Assembly (NCBI GenBank): GCA_965247055.1
Contig: CBDFGE010000001.1
Location: 150,344 to 214,343, forward strand
Direction: 5' to 3'
From: CBDFGE01 sp965247055
Lineage (GTDB): Bacteria > Chloroflexota > Dehalococcoidia > Lucifugimonadales > JAGWBF01
Length of the DNA: 64,000 bases
Position numbers and translations under genes: made by a program. Below, piece by piece: positions 15,311 to 24,418 of the stretch. The notes under the pieces were generated by a model that made no database searches, was not told the origin of the DNA, and saw only the letters and a list, made by a program, of their open reading frames with translations. The number at the start of each line of letters is the position of its first letter. Position 1 is the first letter of the stretch.

Positions 15311-17479
15311 TTGCTTCGGATACTTAACACCCTGACCAAAAGGGTTGAAGAGGTCTCTACCCTGGAGCCGGGGGTCGCGCGGATGTACACCTGTGGCCCC
15401 ACCGTATACAGGTATGCCCATATCGGGAACCTGCGCACATACCTCATGGCCGACTGGCTCAGAAGGGTGCTGGAATGCGGCGGCTACGAGGTGGTCCACG
15501 TCAAGAACATCACCGACGTAGGCCACATGCGTATGGAGATGCTGGAGTCCGGCGGCGACAAGGTGGTCACCGCTGCCCTCGCGGAGGGCAAGACACCCCA
15601 GGAGATCGCACAGTACTACACCAGCGCCTTTCACCGCGATGAAGAAAGGCTCAATATTCTTCCGGCCCACCATCACCCCCGGGCCACCGGACACATACAC
15701 GAAATGATCGCGATGATTGAGCGGCTTTTCGAGAAGGGCTACGCGTACCAGTCTGGAGGCAACGTTTACTTCGACGTTAGCAAGTTTGCCGACTACGGCA
15801 AGCTGTCCGGCAACCTCCAGCAGGGCCTAATGGAGGGGGTACGGGCGGAGGTGGACCCCCTCAAGAGAAGCCCACGGGACTTCACCCTCTGGAAAGCGGC
15901 GGAACCTGGCCGCGACATGAAGTGGGACAGCCCATGGGGAGAAGGATTCCCGGGGTGGCACATCGAGTGCTCCGCTATGTCCACCAGGTACATGGGGGAG
16001 CAGCTGGACATACACACCGGCGGAGTGGACAACATCTTCCCCCATCACGAAGATGAGATAGCCCAGAGCGAGGCGGCCTTCGGCAAACCCTTCGTTCGCT
16101 ACTGGCTCCACGGCCAGCACCTTCTGGCCGATGGGGTCAAAATGGCGAAGTCCGCCAGAAACGAGTTCATTCTGGCCGACCTGGAACAGCGGGGGTTCGA
16201 CCCCCTGTCATTCCGGTATCTTTGCCTCACCACAAGGTACCGGCACAGGATGAACTTCACCTTTTTGGCCCTGCGAGCCGCCGAGACGGCCCTCACCAGC
16301 CTGCGGGACCGGGTGTGGGAGTGGCGGAACGCACCCGCTATCGACGAGCTTCCGGAGGAGTCCCACGGGTGGCAGGAGCGATTTACCGAAGCCGTGCACG
16401 CAGACCTTGATATGCCCAGGGCCCTCGCCATTACCTGGGATATGGTCCGCTCTCCCATCCCCGGCAGGGCCAAACTTCAGCTGCTCCTGGGATTCGACCG
16501 CATCCTCGGGCTGGGACTGGACAGGGTTTCAGACCGTTACGAGTTACCCCACCATATCCAGTCCAGCATCGGCGAGAGGGAAGAGCTCCGGGCCCGAGCG
16601 CAGTACGAGAGGGCGGATGGGATGCGGTCCGCCATATCGGCCAGCGGCTACCTGGTCGGGGACACCTGTCAAAGCACCAGGGTCCGCCCCAAGACGGAGC
16701 TGGAGAAACGGCAGGACCGCTGGCAGGAGGTATCCTCCTCCAGGGAAGTGGAATCGCACCTGGACCTGCCTCCAGAGCTGGACTTCTCCGTGGTCGTGAC
16801 GGCCAGCAACTACCTGGACGACGTGGTGCGCTGCACCGAGACCGCCTTGAAGTGGGCCGGGGGGCATTCCACCGAGCTGATAGTGGTGGACAATGGCTCC
16901 AGCGACGGCACATCGGAATGGCTGGAGGCGCTACACGAAAGGGACCCCAGAGCCAGGGTCATCCACTGCGACCACATCCTCGGCGAGGCGGCGGCAAGGA
17001 ATATCGGCCTCAAACAGAGCCTGGGCCGGACCGTGTTAATACTTGATACCTCGGTGGAGGTGGCGGGAGATGTGCTCGGGCCTATCGGGCGCTGGCTTGA
17101 AGACGACACCGTGGGTATCATCGGCCCCTGGGGGCTCAGGACCACCGACCTCCGCCACTTCCACGAGGAGGTCGGGGATGGGGACGCGGACGCCATCCAG
17201 GCGTACTGTATGGCCTTTCGTCGTGCCCACATCAAGCAGGTAGGGCTGATGAGAGAGACGTTCCGCTTCTATCGCAACCTCGACCTCGACTACAGCTTCC
17301 AGTTCAAGGCCCAAGGATACCGAACGGTGGCCGACGGCACCCTGCCGTTAAGCCGCCACGAACACCGGCAGTGGGCTGCTCTCGGTGAGGCCGAGCGGGA
17401 CCAGCTAAGCGCGAAGAACTTCAAGCGTTTCCTTAAGACGTGGGGCGACAGGGCCGACTTGCTCTTATCCAGGACGTAG
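15311..17479 (+). CDS. cysS: Cysteinyl-tRNA synthetase fused to a family-2 glycosyltransferase domain
   Basis: The first 480 or so residues are a complete CysRS: MYTCGPTVYRYAHIGN holds a zinc cysteine and the HIGH-like motif, with further metal ligands in GWHIECSAM and HHEDE, and the signature KMAKS (a KMSKS variant). After a linker, about 230 more residues form a GT-A glycosyltransferase: FSVVVTASN, VVDNGSSDGTSEW, GEAAARNIGLKQS and LILDTSVEV at the usual DxD position (degenerate). No stop separates the parts. TTG at 15311, eight bases after GAGGGG, fits the family N-terminus; the ATG at 15269 is an alternative start. Confidence 0.9.
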   Translation: MLRILNTLTKRVEEVSTLEPGVARMYTCGPTVYRYAHIGNLRTYLMADWLRRVLECGGYEVVHVKNITDVGHMRMEMLESGGDKVVTAALAEGKTPQEIAQYYTSAFHRDEERLNILPAHHHPRATGHIHEMIAMIERLFEKGYAYQSGGNVYFDVSKFADYGKLSGNLQQGLMEGVRAEVDPLKRSPRDFTLWKAAEPGRDMKWDSPWGEGFPGWHIECSAMSTRYMGEQLDIHTGGVDNIFPHHEDEIAQSEAAFGKPFVRYWLHGQHLLADGVKMAKSARNEFILADLEQRGFDPLSFRYLCLTTRYRHRMNFTFLALRAAETALTSLRDRVWEWRNAPAIDELPEESHGWQERFTEAVHADLDMPRALAITWDMVRSPIPGRAKLQLLLGFDRILGLGLDRVSDRYELPHHIQSSIGEREELRARAQYERADGMRSAISASGYLVGDTCQSTRVRPKTELEKRQDRWQEVSSSREVESHLDLPPELDFSVVVTASNYLDDVVRCTETALKWAGGHSTELIVVDNGSSDGTSEWLEALHERDPRARVIHCDHILGEAAARNIGLKQSLGRTVLILDTSVEVAGDVLGPIGRWLEDDTVGIIGPWGLRTTDLRHFHEEVGDGDADAIQAYCMAFRRAHIKQVGLMRETFRFYRNLDLDYSFQFKAQGYRTVADGTLPLSRHEHRQWAALGEAERDQLSAKNFKRFLKTWGDRADLLLSRT

Positions 17480-17680
17480 GGACGAAGCTCCCGGCCCCAT
17501 CGAGATTGCCTCTGGACAGCCCCAGACCTCTGCCCGCCCCGGTGCGGGCCGCCGCCTGAAAGGGGTCCGTGCACGGAGCGTTACGCGGGAGTGGCCCAGG
17601 GCTGGAGGAAACCTTGAGGAGCATGCCGGAGCGGTGACCAGCCTTGAACGAGCAGTTCAGCTTTCGGAGGTTTTAGCGGC

Positions 17681-18391
17681 ATGAGTGAGGAAGAACCCTA
17701 CCGGCGTGGCATGGTGGTTGTGGCCCACGCCGACGACGCCGAGTACGGGTGCTCGGCCACCGTGGCGAAATGGTGCAGGGAAGGCATGGTGGTGGTCTAC
17801 GTCATCTGCACCGATGGCAGCAAGGGAAGCAGCGACCCGGACATGACTCTGGGGAGGCTGGTGGAGATACGTCGCGAGGAGCAGCTTGCGGCGGCCAAGG
17901 TGCTGGGGGTCAAGGAGGTGGTGTTTCTGGGCTACGAGGACTCCATGCTCCAGCCAACCCTTGAGCTGAGGCGTGACATCGCACGGGAGATCAGGAAGCA
18001 CAGGCCCGATGTCCTGATATGTCCCAGCCCCATCAGAAACCTGCGTGGCACCCACTACATAGGACACCCCGACCATCTGGCTGTGGGGGAGGCCGCCCTG
18101 TCCGCGGTCTTCCCCACAGCCAGGGACAGGCTCACCTTCTCGGAGCTGCTGGAAGAGGGACTGGAGCCCCATAAGGTGCGCGAAGTGCTGGTAATAGGCG
18201 ACCCCGAGCCGGACAAGTGGATCGATGTCTCGGATACCGTAGAGATCGCCATAGAGGCGCTGAAGCAGCACGTGTCCCAGGTCGGGGACGGCGAGGACGG
18301 CTACACCTGGATGAGAGAGCGAAGGCGCATCGCAGGGCAGCACCACGGCATGAAGTACGCCGAGACCTTCAACCATTTCCATTTCAGTTAG
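17681..18391 (+). CDS. LmbE/PIG-L family N-acetylglucosaminyl deacetylase-like
   Basis: This 236-residue protein belongs to the zinc-dependent LmbE/PIG-L deacetylases. The N-terminal AHADDAEYGC corresponds to the metal-binding HPDD motif (with Ala for Pro), and GHPDHLAVGEA supplies further His residues. Relatives remove acetyl groups from GlcNAc-type sugars, as in mycothiol or bacillithiol synthesis. No cosubstrate gene is nearby, so the substrate is open. A second family member is at 44994-45710. GGAGG lies 11 bases before the ATG. Confidence 0.88.
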   Translation: MSEEEPYRRGMVVVAHADDAEYGCSATVAKWCREGMVVVYVICTDGSKGSSDPDMTLGRLVEIRREEQLAAAKVLGVKEVVFLGYEDSMLQPTLELRRDIAREIRKHRPDVLICPSPIRNLRGTHYIGHPDHLAVGEAALSAVFPTARDRLTFSELLEEGLEPHKVREVLVIGDPEPDKWIDVSDTVEIAIEALKQHVSQVGDGEDGYTWMRERRRIAGQHHGMKYAETFNHFHFS

Positions 18392-18415
18392 GCGAGTCTG
18401 ACGGAGGAACGGACA

Positions 18416-19423
18416 ATGGCTTCAGACACTTCCACCACCGTGGAACCCTATGTCTACGTCGGGGCGGGCACCGGGGGTCTGTACCGCAAGGCACCGGGGT
18501 CGGAGGACTGGGAAGAGCTTACCAACGGGCTTCCGACGTCCCCGGAGGTACATGCTCTCGGAATCCATCCCCTACAGCCCGGGGTGGTGTTCGCCGGCAC
18601 TCAGGACGGCCTCTATCGGAGCGGCAGCCGCGGCGACCACTGGAGACGGCTGAACATGCCGGTCACAGGCAGCGTCGTCTGGTCGCTGCTCTTCCGGCCC
18701 CATAGACCCAGCGTGATGTATGTGGGCATGGCTCCTGCCCAGATCTTTCGCACCTGGGATGGAGGCGATTCCTGGGAGTCCCTTCCTTTTTACCCCGGAG
18801 CCGACACCGTCACCATGTCCTTCGAGACCCGCGTCATTGCCATGGCAGTGAGCCCGAGCAACCCCGACGAGATGTACTCGGCCCTTGAGGTCGGTGGGGT
18901 GATGCGTAGCCTGGACGGCGGTGAGACGTGGGAGCCCATCAACAAGGGGCTGGCCGAGGGAGGGGAGGACCGGCTGGACCTCCATGGGGTGCAGATCAGC
19001 CCGGCCCAGCCGGACACCGCCTACATCAGCACCCGGCAGGGCATGTTCCGGGGTCCCGACCGAGGCAGCCGGTGGGAGTTCATCGACCTGGCGAGCTATT
19101 CTCCCATCGGTTACACGCGCGACCTGCTTCTATCGCCCTCTGATCCCAAGACCCTATACGTGTCCCTCGGCAGGGCGGCCCGAAGCGATGCGGGGGCGCT
19201 TTTCCGCAGCCGTGACCTGGGAAAGACGTGGGAGCGTGCGGACCATGGCGTCACGCCGCGGAGCACCATGATGGCGGTAGCGGTCAACGCGCGGCGGTCC
19301 TCCCAGGTGTTCTGCGCCACCCGCGACGGCCAGGTCTTCGGCTCACTGGACGACGGCGCCACCTGGAAGGAGTACCGGCTACCCGAGGCGGCCACAGAGG
19401 TCTACGCCCTGGCGGTGGCATGA
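18416..19423 (+). CDS. BNR/sortilin-like beta-propeller repeat protein
   Basis: The 335-residue protein is built of repeated BNR/Asp-box units such as SEDWEELTNGLP, SRGDHWRRLNM, WDGGDSWESLPF, LDGGETWEPINKGL, SRDLGKTWERADHGV and LDDGATWKEYRLP, spaced for a six- to seven-bladed propeller. No signal peptide is evident. Such proteins include sialidases and photosystem-assembly-like propellers. No catalytic triad is recognisable, so a binding or scaffold role is as likely as hydrolysis. It starts 24 bases after the deacetylase gene and is probably cotranscribed with it. Confidence 0.85.
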   Translation: MASDTSTTVEPYVYVGAGTGGLYRKAPGSEDWEELTNGLPTSPEVHALGIHPLQPGVVFAGTQDGLYRSGSRGDHWRRLNMPVTGSVVWSLLFRPHRPSVMYVGMAPAQIFRTWDGGDSWESLPFYPGADTVTMSFETRVIAMAVSPSNPDEMYSALEVGGVMRSLDGGETWEPINKGLAEGGEDRLDLHGVQISPAQPDTAYISTRQGMFRGPDRGSRWEFIDLASYSPIGYTRDLLLSPSDPKTLYVSLGRAARSDAGALFRSRDLGKTWERADHGVTPRSTMMAVAVNARRSSQVFCATRDGQVFGSLDDGATWKEYRLPEAATEVYALAVA

Positions 19424-19444
19424 CCCCAGGGATGAGGAGGTACC

Positions 19445-20419
19445 ATGAGGGGCGTTAGATTCCACAGCTTCGGGGGACCGGAAGTCCTGGTGTACGAAGA
19501 TGGCCTTCCACGTCCCAAACCCGGCAGAGGAGAGGTCCTGATCAAGGTGGCCGGCGCGGGAGTGAACTACACCGACCTGACACGGCGGGCAGTCATCAAC
19601 CCAGGCCTGGACCTCCCGGCCACCCTGGGTGTCGAGGTCTCCGGCACCGTCGAAGAGGTGGGGCCCGGCGAAGCGGCGTTCGCGGTTGGCGACAGGGTAA
19701 TGGCCCAGCGGGCCGGCGTCGCCGGCCAGGCCGAGTACGCCGTCGCAGACGCCTCCCTGACGTTCCCCTGCCCTCCCGACATCGACCTGGTACTGGCCGG
19801 AGCCATTCCCAATACCTTCCTTACCGCATATCATCTGGTGAAAACCCGCGCCCAGATACGGCCCGGGGAGACCGTCCTGGTACAGGCCGGGGCATCGGGC
19901 ATAGGCACGGCGGCGATCCAGGTCGCCAGGGTCTGGGGGGGGGCGCGGGTCATCGCGACGGCCTCGACGGAGGAGAAGCTGGAGCTGGCGAGGTCCCTGG
20001 GCGCCCAGGACACCATCAACTATGCGACCCACGACTTCGAGGCAGAGGTGAGGGCGCTAACTTCCGGGGCGGGAGTGGATGTGGTGCTGGAGTGCGTGGG
20101 AGGGGAAGTGCTGGAGAAGAGCCTTCGGTGCCTGGCCCCTTTCGGCCGCCTGGTCGTCTACGGGAACATCAGCGGCAGCCCTTCTTCCCTCCAGGCAGGG
20201 GAGGTATTCATGAAGAACCGCTCGGTACTGGGCCTGGGAATGGGCAGCGGCCAGGGAGTGCTGGACCACCACGCGGCTATGGCGGAGATGGTCCCCCTCT
20301 TCCAGTCCGGCCGGATACGGGTGGCCGTAGCCAGGGTCCTGCCCATGTCGGAGGTGTCCCAGGCCCACGCCATTCTCGAAGCCCGAAAGATAGGTGGCAA
20401 GGTGATCCTCACTCCTTGA
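19445..20419 (+). CDS. Zinc-free quinone oxidoreductase (MDR family)
   Basis: This 324-residue medium-chain dehydrogenase resembles NADPH:quinone oxidoreductases. The GroES-like N-terminal domain contains GAGVNYTDLTRR, and the Rossmann domain contains VLVQAGASGIGTAAIQVAR, the NADP-binding AXXGXXG-type loop. Cys/His zinc ligands of true alcohol dehydrogenases are absent. A GAGGTACC ribosome-binding region precedes the ATG. It reduces quinones or enones with NADPH in related proteins; the specific substrate is not apparent. It follows the BNR gene by 21 bases. Confidence 0.88.
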   Translation: MRGVRFHSFGGPEVLVYEDGLPRPKPGRGEVLIKVAGAGVNYTDLTRRAVINPGLDLPATLGVEVSGTVEEVGPGEAAFAVGDRVMAQRAGVAGQAEYAVADASLTFPCPPDIDLVLAGAIPNTFLTAYHLVKTRAQIRPGETVLVQAGASGIGTAAIQVARVWGGARVIATASTEEKLELARSLGAQDTINYATHDFEAEVRALTSGAGVDVVLECVGGEVLEKSLRCLAPFGRLVVYGNISGSPSSLQAGEVFMKNRSVLGLGMGSGQGVLDHHAAMAEMVPLFQSGRIRVAVARVLPMSEVSQAHAILEARKIGGKVILTP

Positions 20420-20522
20420 GCTGCGGTGCCATCCCAGACGGGGTCCCTGTGCCCCCTAGGGTTTCGCCATCTAACCCTTTCTGCTAGACTGGCCCAAGCC
20501 CTCCACCAGAGAGTCCATTAGT

Positions 20523-20813
20523 ATGTCTATCAGTAGAGAAGAAGTGCAGCACATAGCGGCCCTGTGCCGCATCGGCATGACCGAGGAGGACCTGGAAAGG
20601 TTCCCGGAGCAGCTCTCCCACATCCTGGAGATGTTCGAGGTCCTTCAGGAGATGGACACCGACGACGTACCTCCGACGGGTCACTCGGTCACGTCGGGGA
20701 CCGTGTGGCGGGAGGACGAATCCCGCCCCTCCTCCCCAATAGAAGAGTCCCTCTCCAACGCACCCCTAAGGGAGGGCGACCTGATCCGCGTCAAGGCCGT
20801 GCTGGGGGAGTAG
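20523..20813 (+). CDS. gatC: Asp-tRNA(Asn)/Glu-tRNA(Gln) amidotransferase subunit C
   Basis: The 96-residue product matches GatC: SREEVQHIAALCRIGMTEED at the N-terminus and a C-terminal belt with REDESRPS and NAPLREGDLIRVKAVL. GatC wraps around GatA and GatB and stabilises the GatCAB complex that amidates misacylated Glu-tRNA(Gln) or Asp-tRNA(Asn). gatA follows after 27 bases; gatB is not in the window. The asnS gene 2 kb away suggests that Glu-tRNA(Gln) is the main substrate here. Confidence 0.93.
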   Translation: MSISREEVQHIAALCRIGMTEEDLERFPEQLSHILEMFEVLQEMDTDDVPPTGHSVTSGTVWREDESRPSSPIEESLSNAPLREGDLIRVKAVLGE

Positions 20814-20840
20814 CGTGCTCAGGGTTTCGGTAAAACTGCC

Positions 20841-22298
20841 TTGACCGATCTGTGGCGGCTCACCGCCCGCGAGGCCCACGACCTCCTGAGAAAAAGGGAG
20901 ACAAGCTCCCTGGAGCTGACGGGCCAGTGTCTCGACCGCATCCAGGCGGTGGAGGACCGGGTGAAGGCTTTCGTCACCATCACCCGTGAGACCGCCATCG
21001 AGGGGGCCCGCCGCGCCGACCAGCGTCTCGCCGCCTCAGAGGGGACGGCGCTCACCGGCATACCCATGCAGATCAAGGACGTCATGTGCACCAGGGGCGT
21101 CCGCACCACCTGCTCCTCCCGTATACTGGAGGAGTTCGTCCCCACCTACGACGCGACCGTCGTGGAGAGGCTTTACTCCCAGGATGCCGTACTGCTGGGC
21201 AAAGGTAACATGGACGAGTTCGCGATGGGCTCCTCCACCGAGAACTCGGCCTTCTTCCCCAGCCGGAACCCCTGGGACCTGGACCGGGTGCCCGGCGGCA
21301 GCAGCGGCGGCGGGGCCGCCGCGGTGGCCGCCGGGGAGGCGATCTACGCCCTGGGCTCCGACACCGGCGGCAGCGTGCGCCAGCCGGCATCCCTGTGCGG
21401 CGTGGTGGGAATGAAGCCCACCTACGGCCTGGTGAGCCGGTTCGGGCTCATCGCCTACGCCTCATCCCTCGATCAGATAGGCCCCATCACCCGGGACGTG
21501 GCCGATTGCGCCCTGGTTCTCAACGCTATCGTGGGACACGATCCCAGGGACTCCACCTCCATGCACCACGAGACGTCCGACTACTGCGGCGCCCTGACGG
21601 GAGACATCAGGGGCCTGCGGATTGGGGTGCCCAGGGAGTACTTCGTCGAGGGGATAGACGAGGCGGTGAGGGATGCGCTGAGCGCGGCTATCTCCCGGCT
21701 AGAAGGTCTGGGGGCGCAACTTGGGGAGGTTTCGTTGCCCAGCACTCCCCACGCGCTCGCCTGCTACTATATCATCGCCCCATCTGAGTGCTCCGCGAAC
21801 CTGGCGCGGTACGACGGGGTGAAGTACGGCTTCTCCTACCGGGACACGGAGAGCATGTGGGAGGCGATGGAGAGGACCCGCCAGCACGGGTTCGGCGCCG
21901 AGGTGAAGCGGCGCATAATGCTGGGCACCTATGCCCTCTCCACGGGATACTACGACGCCTTCTACCTCAAGGCACAGAAGGTCCGCACCCTGATACGCCG
22001 GGAGTTCGATGAGGCCTTCCGCCGTTTCGATGTCCTCGTCACCCCCACCTCCCCCACTGTGGCCTTTCGGCTGGGCGAGAAGACGGAGGATCCGGTGCAG
22101 ATGTACCTGAGCGACGTCTACACGGTGCCCGCAAACGTAGCGGGCCTGCCCGCCATATCCGTCCCCTGCGGCTTCAGCGACGGCCTCCCCGTGGGGATGC
22201 AGCTTATAGGCCCACACCTATCCGAGGAGACCCTGCTCAGGGTGGCCCACTCCTACGAGCAGTCCACCGAGTGGCACAAGGCCCGCCCGACCCTTTAG
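20841..22298 (+). CDS. gatA: Asp-tRNA(Asn)/Glu-tRNA(Gln) amidotransferase subunit A
   Basis: The 485-residue GatA carries the amidase Lys-Ser-cis-Ser triad: Lys in MQIKDVMC, the Ser-rich loop VPGGSSGGGAAA, and GSDTGGSVRQPASLCG. Further markers are GKGNMDEFAMGSSTENS and GLVSRFGLIAYASSLDQIGP. It releases ammonia from glutamine for use by GatB. The start is a TTG at 20841 with no strong ribosome-binding site, suggesting coupling to gatC. It overlaps no downstream gene and is followed by a convergent HTH gene. Confidence 0.95.
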   Translation: MTDLWRLTAREAHDLLRKRETSSLELTGQCLDRIQAVEDRVKAFVTITRETAIEGARRADQRLAASEGTALTGIPMQIKDVMCTRGVRTTCSSRILEEFVPTYDATVVERLYSQDAVLLGKGNMDEFAMGSSTENSAFFPSRNPWDLDRVPGGSSGGGAAAVAAGEAIYALGSDTGGSVRQPASLCGVVGMKPTYGLVSRFGLIAYASSLDQIGPITRDVADCALVLNAIVGHDPRDSTSMHHETSDYCGALTGDIRGLRIGVPREYFVEGIDEAVRDALSAAISRLEGLGAQLGEVSLPSTPHALACYYIIAPSECSANLARYDGVKYGFSYRDTESMWEAMERTRQHGFGAEVKRRIMLGTYALSTGYYDAFYLKAQKVRTLIRREFDEAFRRFDVLVTPTSPTVAFRLGEKTEDPVQMYLSDVYTVPANVAGLPAISVPCGFSDGLPVGMQLIGPHLSEETLLRVAHSYEQSTEWHKARPTL

Positions 22299-22337
22299 GG
22301 GGTCGCCGCCAAGAACGAAGAGCAAGTCGCGTAGCGG

Positions 22338-22517
22338 CTACTTAGAGGGCTGGCGCCTCTTCCAAGCGACGAGGAAATCCTGTACGTCCTCTCGCATGAA
22401 GCGGCGGTCACCTCGGCATCCGAGCCGGTAGGAACGGATAAGGTCCATATCGGCCCAGCGCCGCACCGAGTTGGGGTGCACGCCCAGCATCTCGGCTGTC
22501 TGGGATACGGTGAGCAT
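22338..22517 (-). CDS. Small MerR/excisionase-type helix-turn-helix protein
   Basis: From the ATG at 22517 the 59-residue product is essentially one winged-helix DNA-binding domain: LTVSQTAEMLGVHPNSVRRW, then DMDLIRSYRLGCRGDRRFMRED and a basic tail. This pattern fits BldC/excisionase-like (MerR_17) proteins that bind DNA as oligomers. The frame stays open for another 62 codons upstream to 22703, but that part is low-complexity and unlike the family. Its role is unknown; it is convergent with gatA. Confidence 0.75.
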   Translation of the reverse strand: MLTVSQTAEMLGVHPNSVRRWADMDLIRSYRLGCRGDRRFMREDVQDFLVAWKRRQPSK

Positions 22518-22997
22518 ATGCCCGTTGGGCGATGCCGTGGGAGAGGCCCCTCTCCGTGTATGCACATCAGTTGGGCTCGCCACAGTCTTCCACCCCCCTT
22601 CACACACGCGGGAGCCGGCTAAGCGCCTGAAGCCCGTTCCGCCACCGTCCCCGTGTACGTCTACGGTAGCAGGATGCTCACCCCAGCCCCAGTGGGTGGG
22701 CACCCGGTGGCTGTAGGGGACCCACCTATGTCTGGCCGGTGCCAGGTGATCTCCACGGGCTGGTGGTCTCAGCCTAGGAGGCGCGACACACCCGGTGGCG
22801 AATTCGAGGAGGTTCCCGCGATATTTGGAGATATGGCTAAGTTAGGTGGACTGACAGTGAGCGTTTACCAGAAGTGAGTAAGTGTCAAGCGTGCCCCGAT
22901 GGGTAAGCCAGCGTTGGCAAGAAAGTATCCGATGCCCTGGTCACGAGGGCCCATCGATCATCGCTGCCCTTGGGAGCTGGCCGTAGCGAGGACTCGC
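22518..22997. other. Non-coding stretch between the HTH gene and the CoA-transferase gene
   Basis: No convincing gene is visible. The segment at about 22680-22800 is GC-rich with several short complementary runs (for example ccacctatg and gtggg) that could fold, but no known RNA family is recognised. It may hold the promoter of the HTH gene. Confidence 0.4.
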
Positions 22998-24245
22998 CTA
23001 GATGACCCCCTTCTCCCGTAGCTGGGCCATCTCCGAGGGACCCAGCCCCAGTAGCCGGCCGTAGACCATCTCGTTGTCGTAGCCCAGGGGGACCGACCCC
23101 CTCCAGACCTTCCCCGGGGTCACCGAGAACCTGGGACAGACACCCGTTCCCTTGACTTTCCTGCCCAGCGATATGTCCTCCCACTCGATGTGGACGTTGC
23201 GCGTCCGGTAGTGGGGGTCCTCGTCCATGTCCCTGGAGGTGAGGATGCGGCAGCAGGCCACCTGGGCGGCGTTCATCTCGTCCACCGTCTCCTCTACGGT
23301 CCGCTCCAGCACCCAGCCCCGCAGCATGGCGTCGAACTCTATCCCCTCGGGGGACTCCACCTCTTTGTGGGCCGTGCGCCACTTCTCCTCGGTGGGGTCC
23401 AGGCCCAGAAGCCTGCAAAGTCGCTCGTAGATGGTGCCCACGGCGGCGATGATTACCCAGCCGTCGCTGGCCTGGAAGAGGTCGTATGGCTGGAACATCC
23501 CGGCCCGGTTGCCCGAGCGCTCCCGCACCAGCCCAAGCTCGTAGTAGGCGACCATAGTGCCGGCCAGGACGCGGTGGATGGCCTCGTACTGGGCCAGGTC
23601 GATCACCTGCCCCTTGCCGGTACGCTGGGCGTAGACGTAGGCTGCCAGAGAAGAGGATAGGCAGAAGAGGGCGGTGATGTAGTCCGCGGTCCAGGGCGCC
23701 GCCCTGACGGGCGGATCGGGCTCGGGGAAGCCGGTCAGGTTCATAAGGCCGCCGAAGGCCTGGCCGATGAAGTCGTAGGACGCCCGGGCCAGGTAATCGG
23801 GATGCCCGGTCTGGCCATAGCCCGATACATGGGCGATGACCACCCGGGGGTTGGCCTTCAGGACCGTTTCGTCGTCCAGCCCCCACTCGCTGAAGGTGCC
23901 GGGAATCGAGCCTTCCATCCAGATATCCGTACGGGCGATCAGGCGGAGGAACATGTCGCGGCCGGCCGGGGTGGCCAGATTCAGGGTGGTGTGGAGGGTG
24001 TTGCGGCGGTCCTGAATCCATCCCGCCGCCACCGAGCTGCCCCCCTCACCCTCTATGGGGAACTCCAGGTTCCTCCAAACCACGTCCCCCACTTCGGGCC
24101 GCTCGATTTGAATCACCTCAGCCCCCATTTCCGCGGCTAGCTCCGCGGCGAAGGGCTGGGCGATGATGGTCCCGGTGGAGAGGACCCGGACCCCCTGAAG
24201 GGGACCGAACTGCTCGGGCAGCAGGGCAATTTCACTGGGCTCCAT
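22998..24245 (-). CDS. CaiB/BaiF class III CoA-transferase
   Basis: This 415-residue protein is a family III CoA-transferase, which moves CoA between acyl groups through an aspartyl-CoA thioester. Signs are the N-terminal LQGVRVLSTGTIIAQPFAA, AEMGAEVIQIERPEVGD, the catalytic aspartate region WTADYITALF, and RTGKGQVIDLAQYEAI. It is intact and of normal length. The gene is monocistronic and oriented opposite to gatA and asnS; the substrate is not evident. Confidence 0.92.
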   Translation of the reverse strand: MEPSEIALLPEQFGPLQGVRVLSTGTIIAQPFAAELAAEMGAEVIQIERPEVGDVVWRNLEFPIEGEGGSSVAAGWIQDRRNTLHTTLNLATPAGRDMFLRLIARTDIWMEGSIPGTFSEWGLDDETVLKANPRVVIAHVSGYGQTGHPDYLARASYDFIGQAFGGLMNLTGFPEPDPPVRAAPWTADYITALFCLSSSLAAYVYAQRTGKGQVIDLAQYEAIHRVLAGTMVAYYELGLVRERSGNRAGMFQPYDLFQASDGWVIIAAVGTIYERLCRLLGLDPTEEKWRTAHKEVESPEGIEFDAMLRGWVLERTVEETVDEMNAAQVACCRILTSRDMDEDPHYRTRNVHIEWEDISLGRKVKGTGVCPRFSVTPGKVWRGSVPLGYDNEMVYGRLLGLGPSEMAQLREKGVI

Positions 24246-24418
24246 ACCTAATGTCCCTCCTTCGCGAGTCTAGCCACAGTATAGTCCGTGTCCCCGCCAG
24301 ATGAGAAGCTCTGCGTTGCGTCCGGCATGCTATAACTGGTGGTGCCGCCACCCCTGGGGTGCTTGGCCGCGCCTGGCGCCGGTGCTAGAATGGGATACAC
24401 CGTGGCAGGAGGGAGACG

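Noticed and set aside
17480..17680. Possible small RNA between the CysRS fusion gene and the deacetylase gene
   Set aside because: Some short complementary runs exist, but no conserved block of SRP RNA, tmRNA or a riboswitch could be found.
22680..22800. Riboswitch or structured RNA upstream of the small HTH gene
   Set aside because: GC-rich complementary runs are expected by chance in this genome; no known consensus could be matched.
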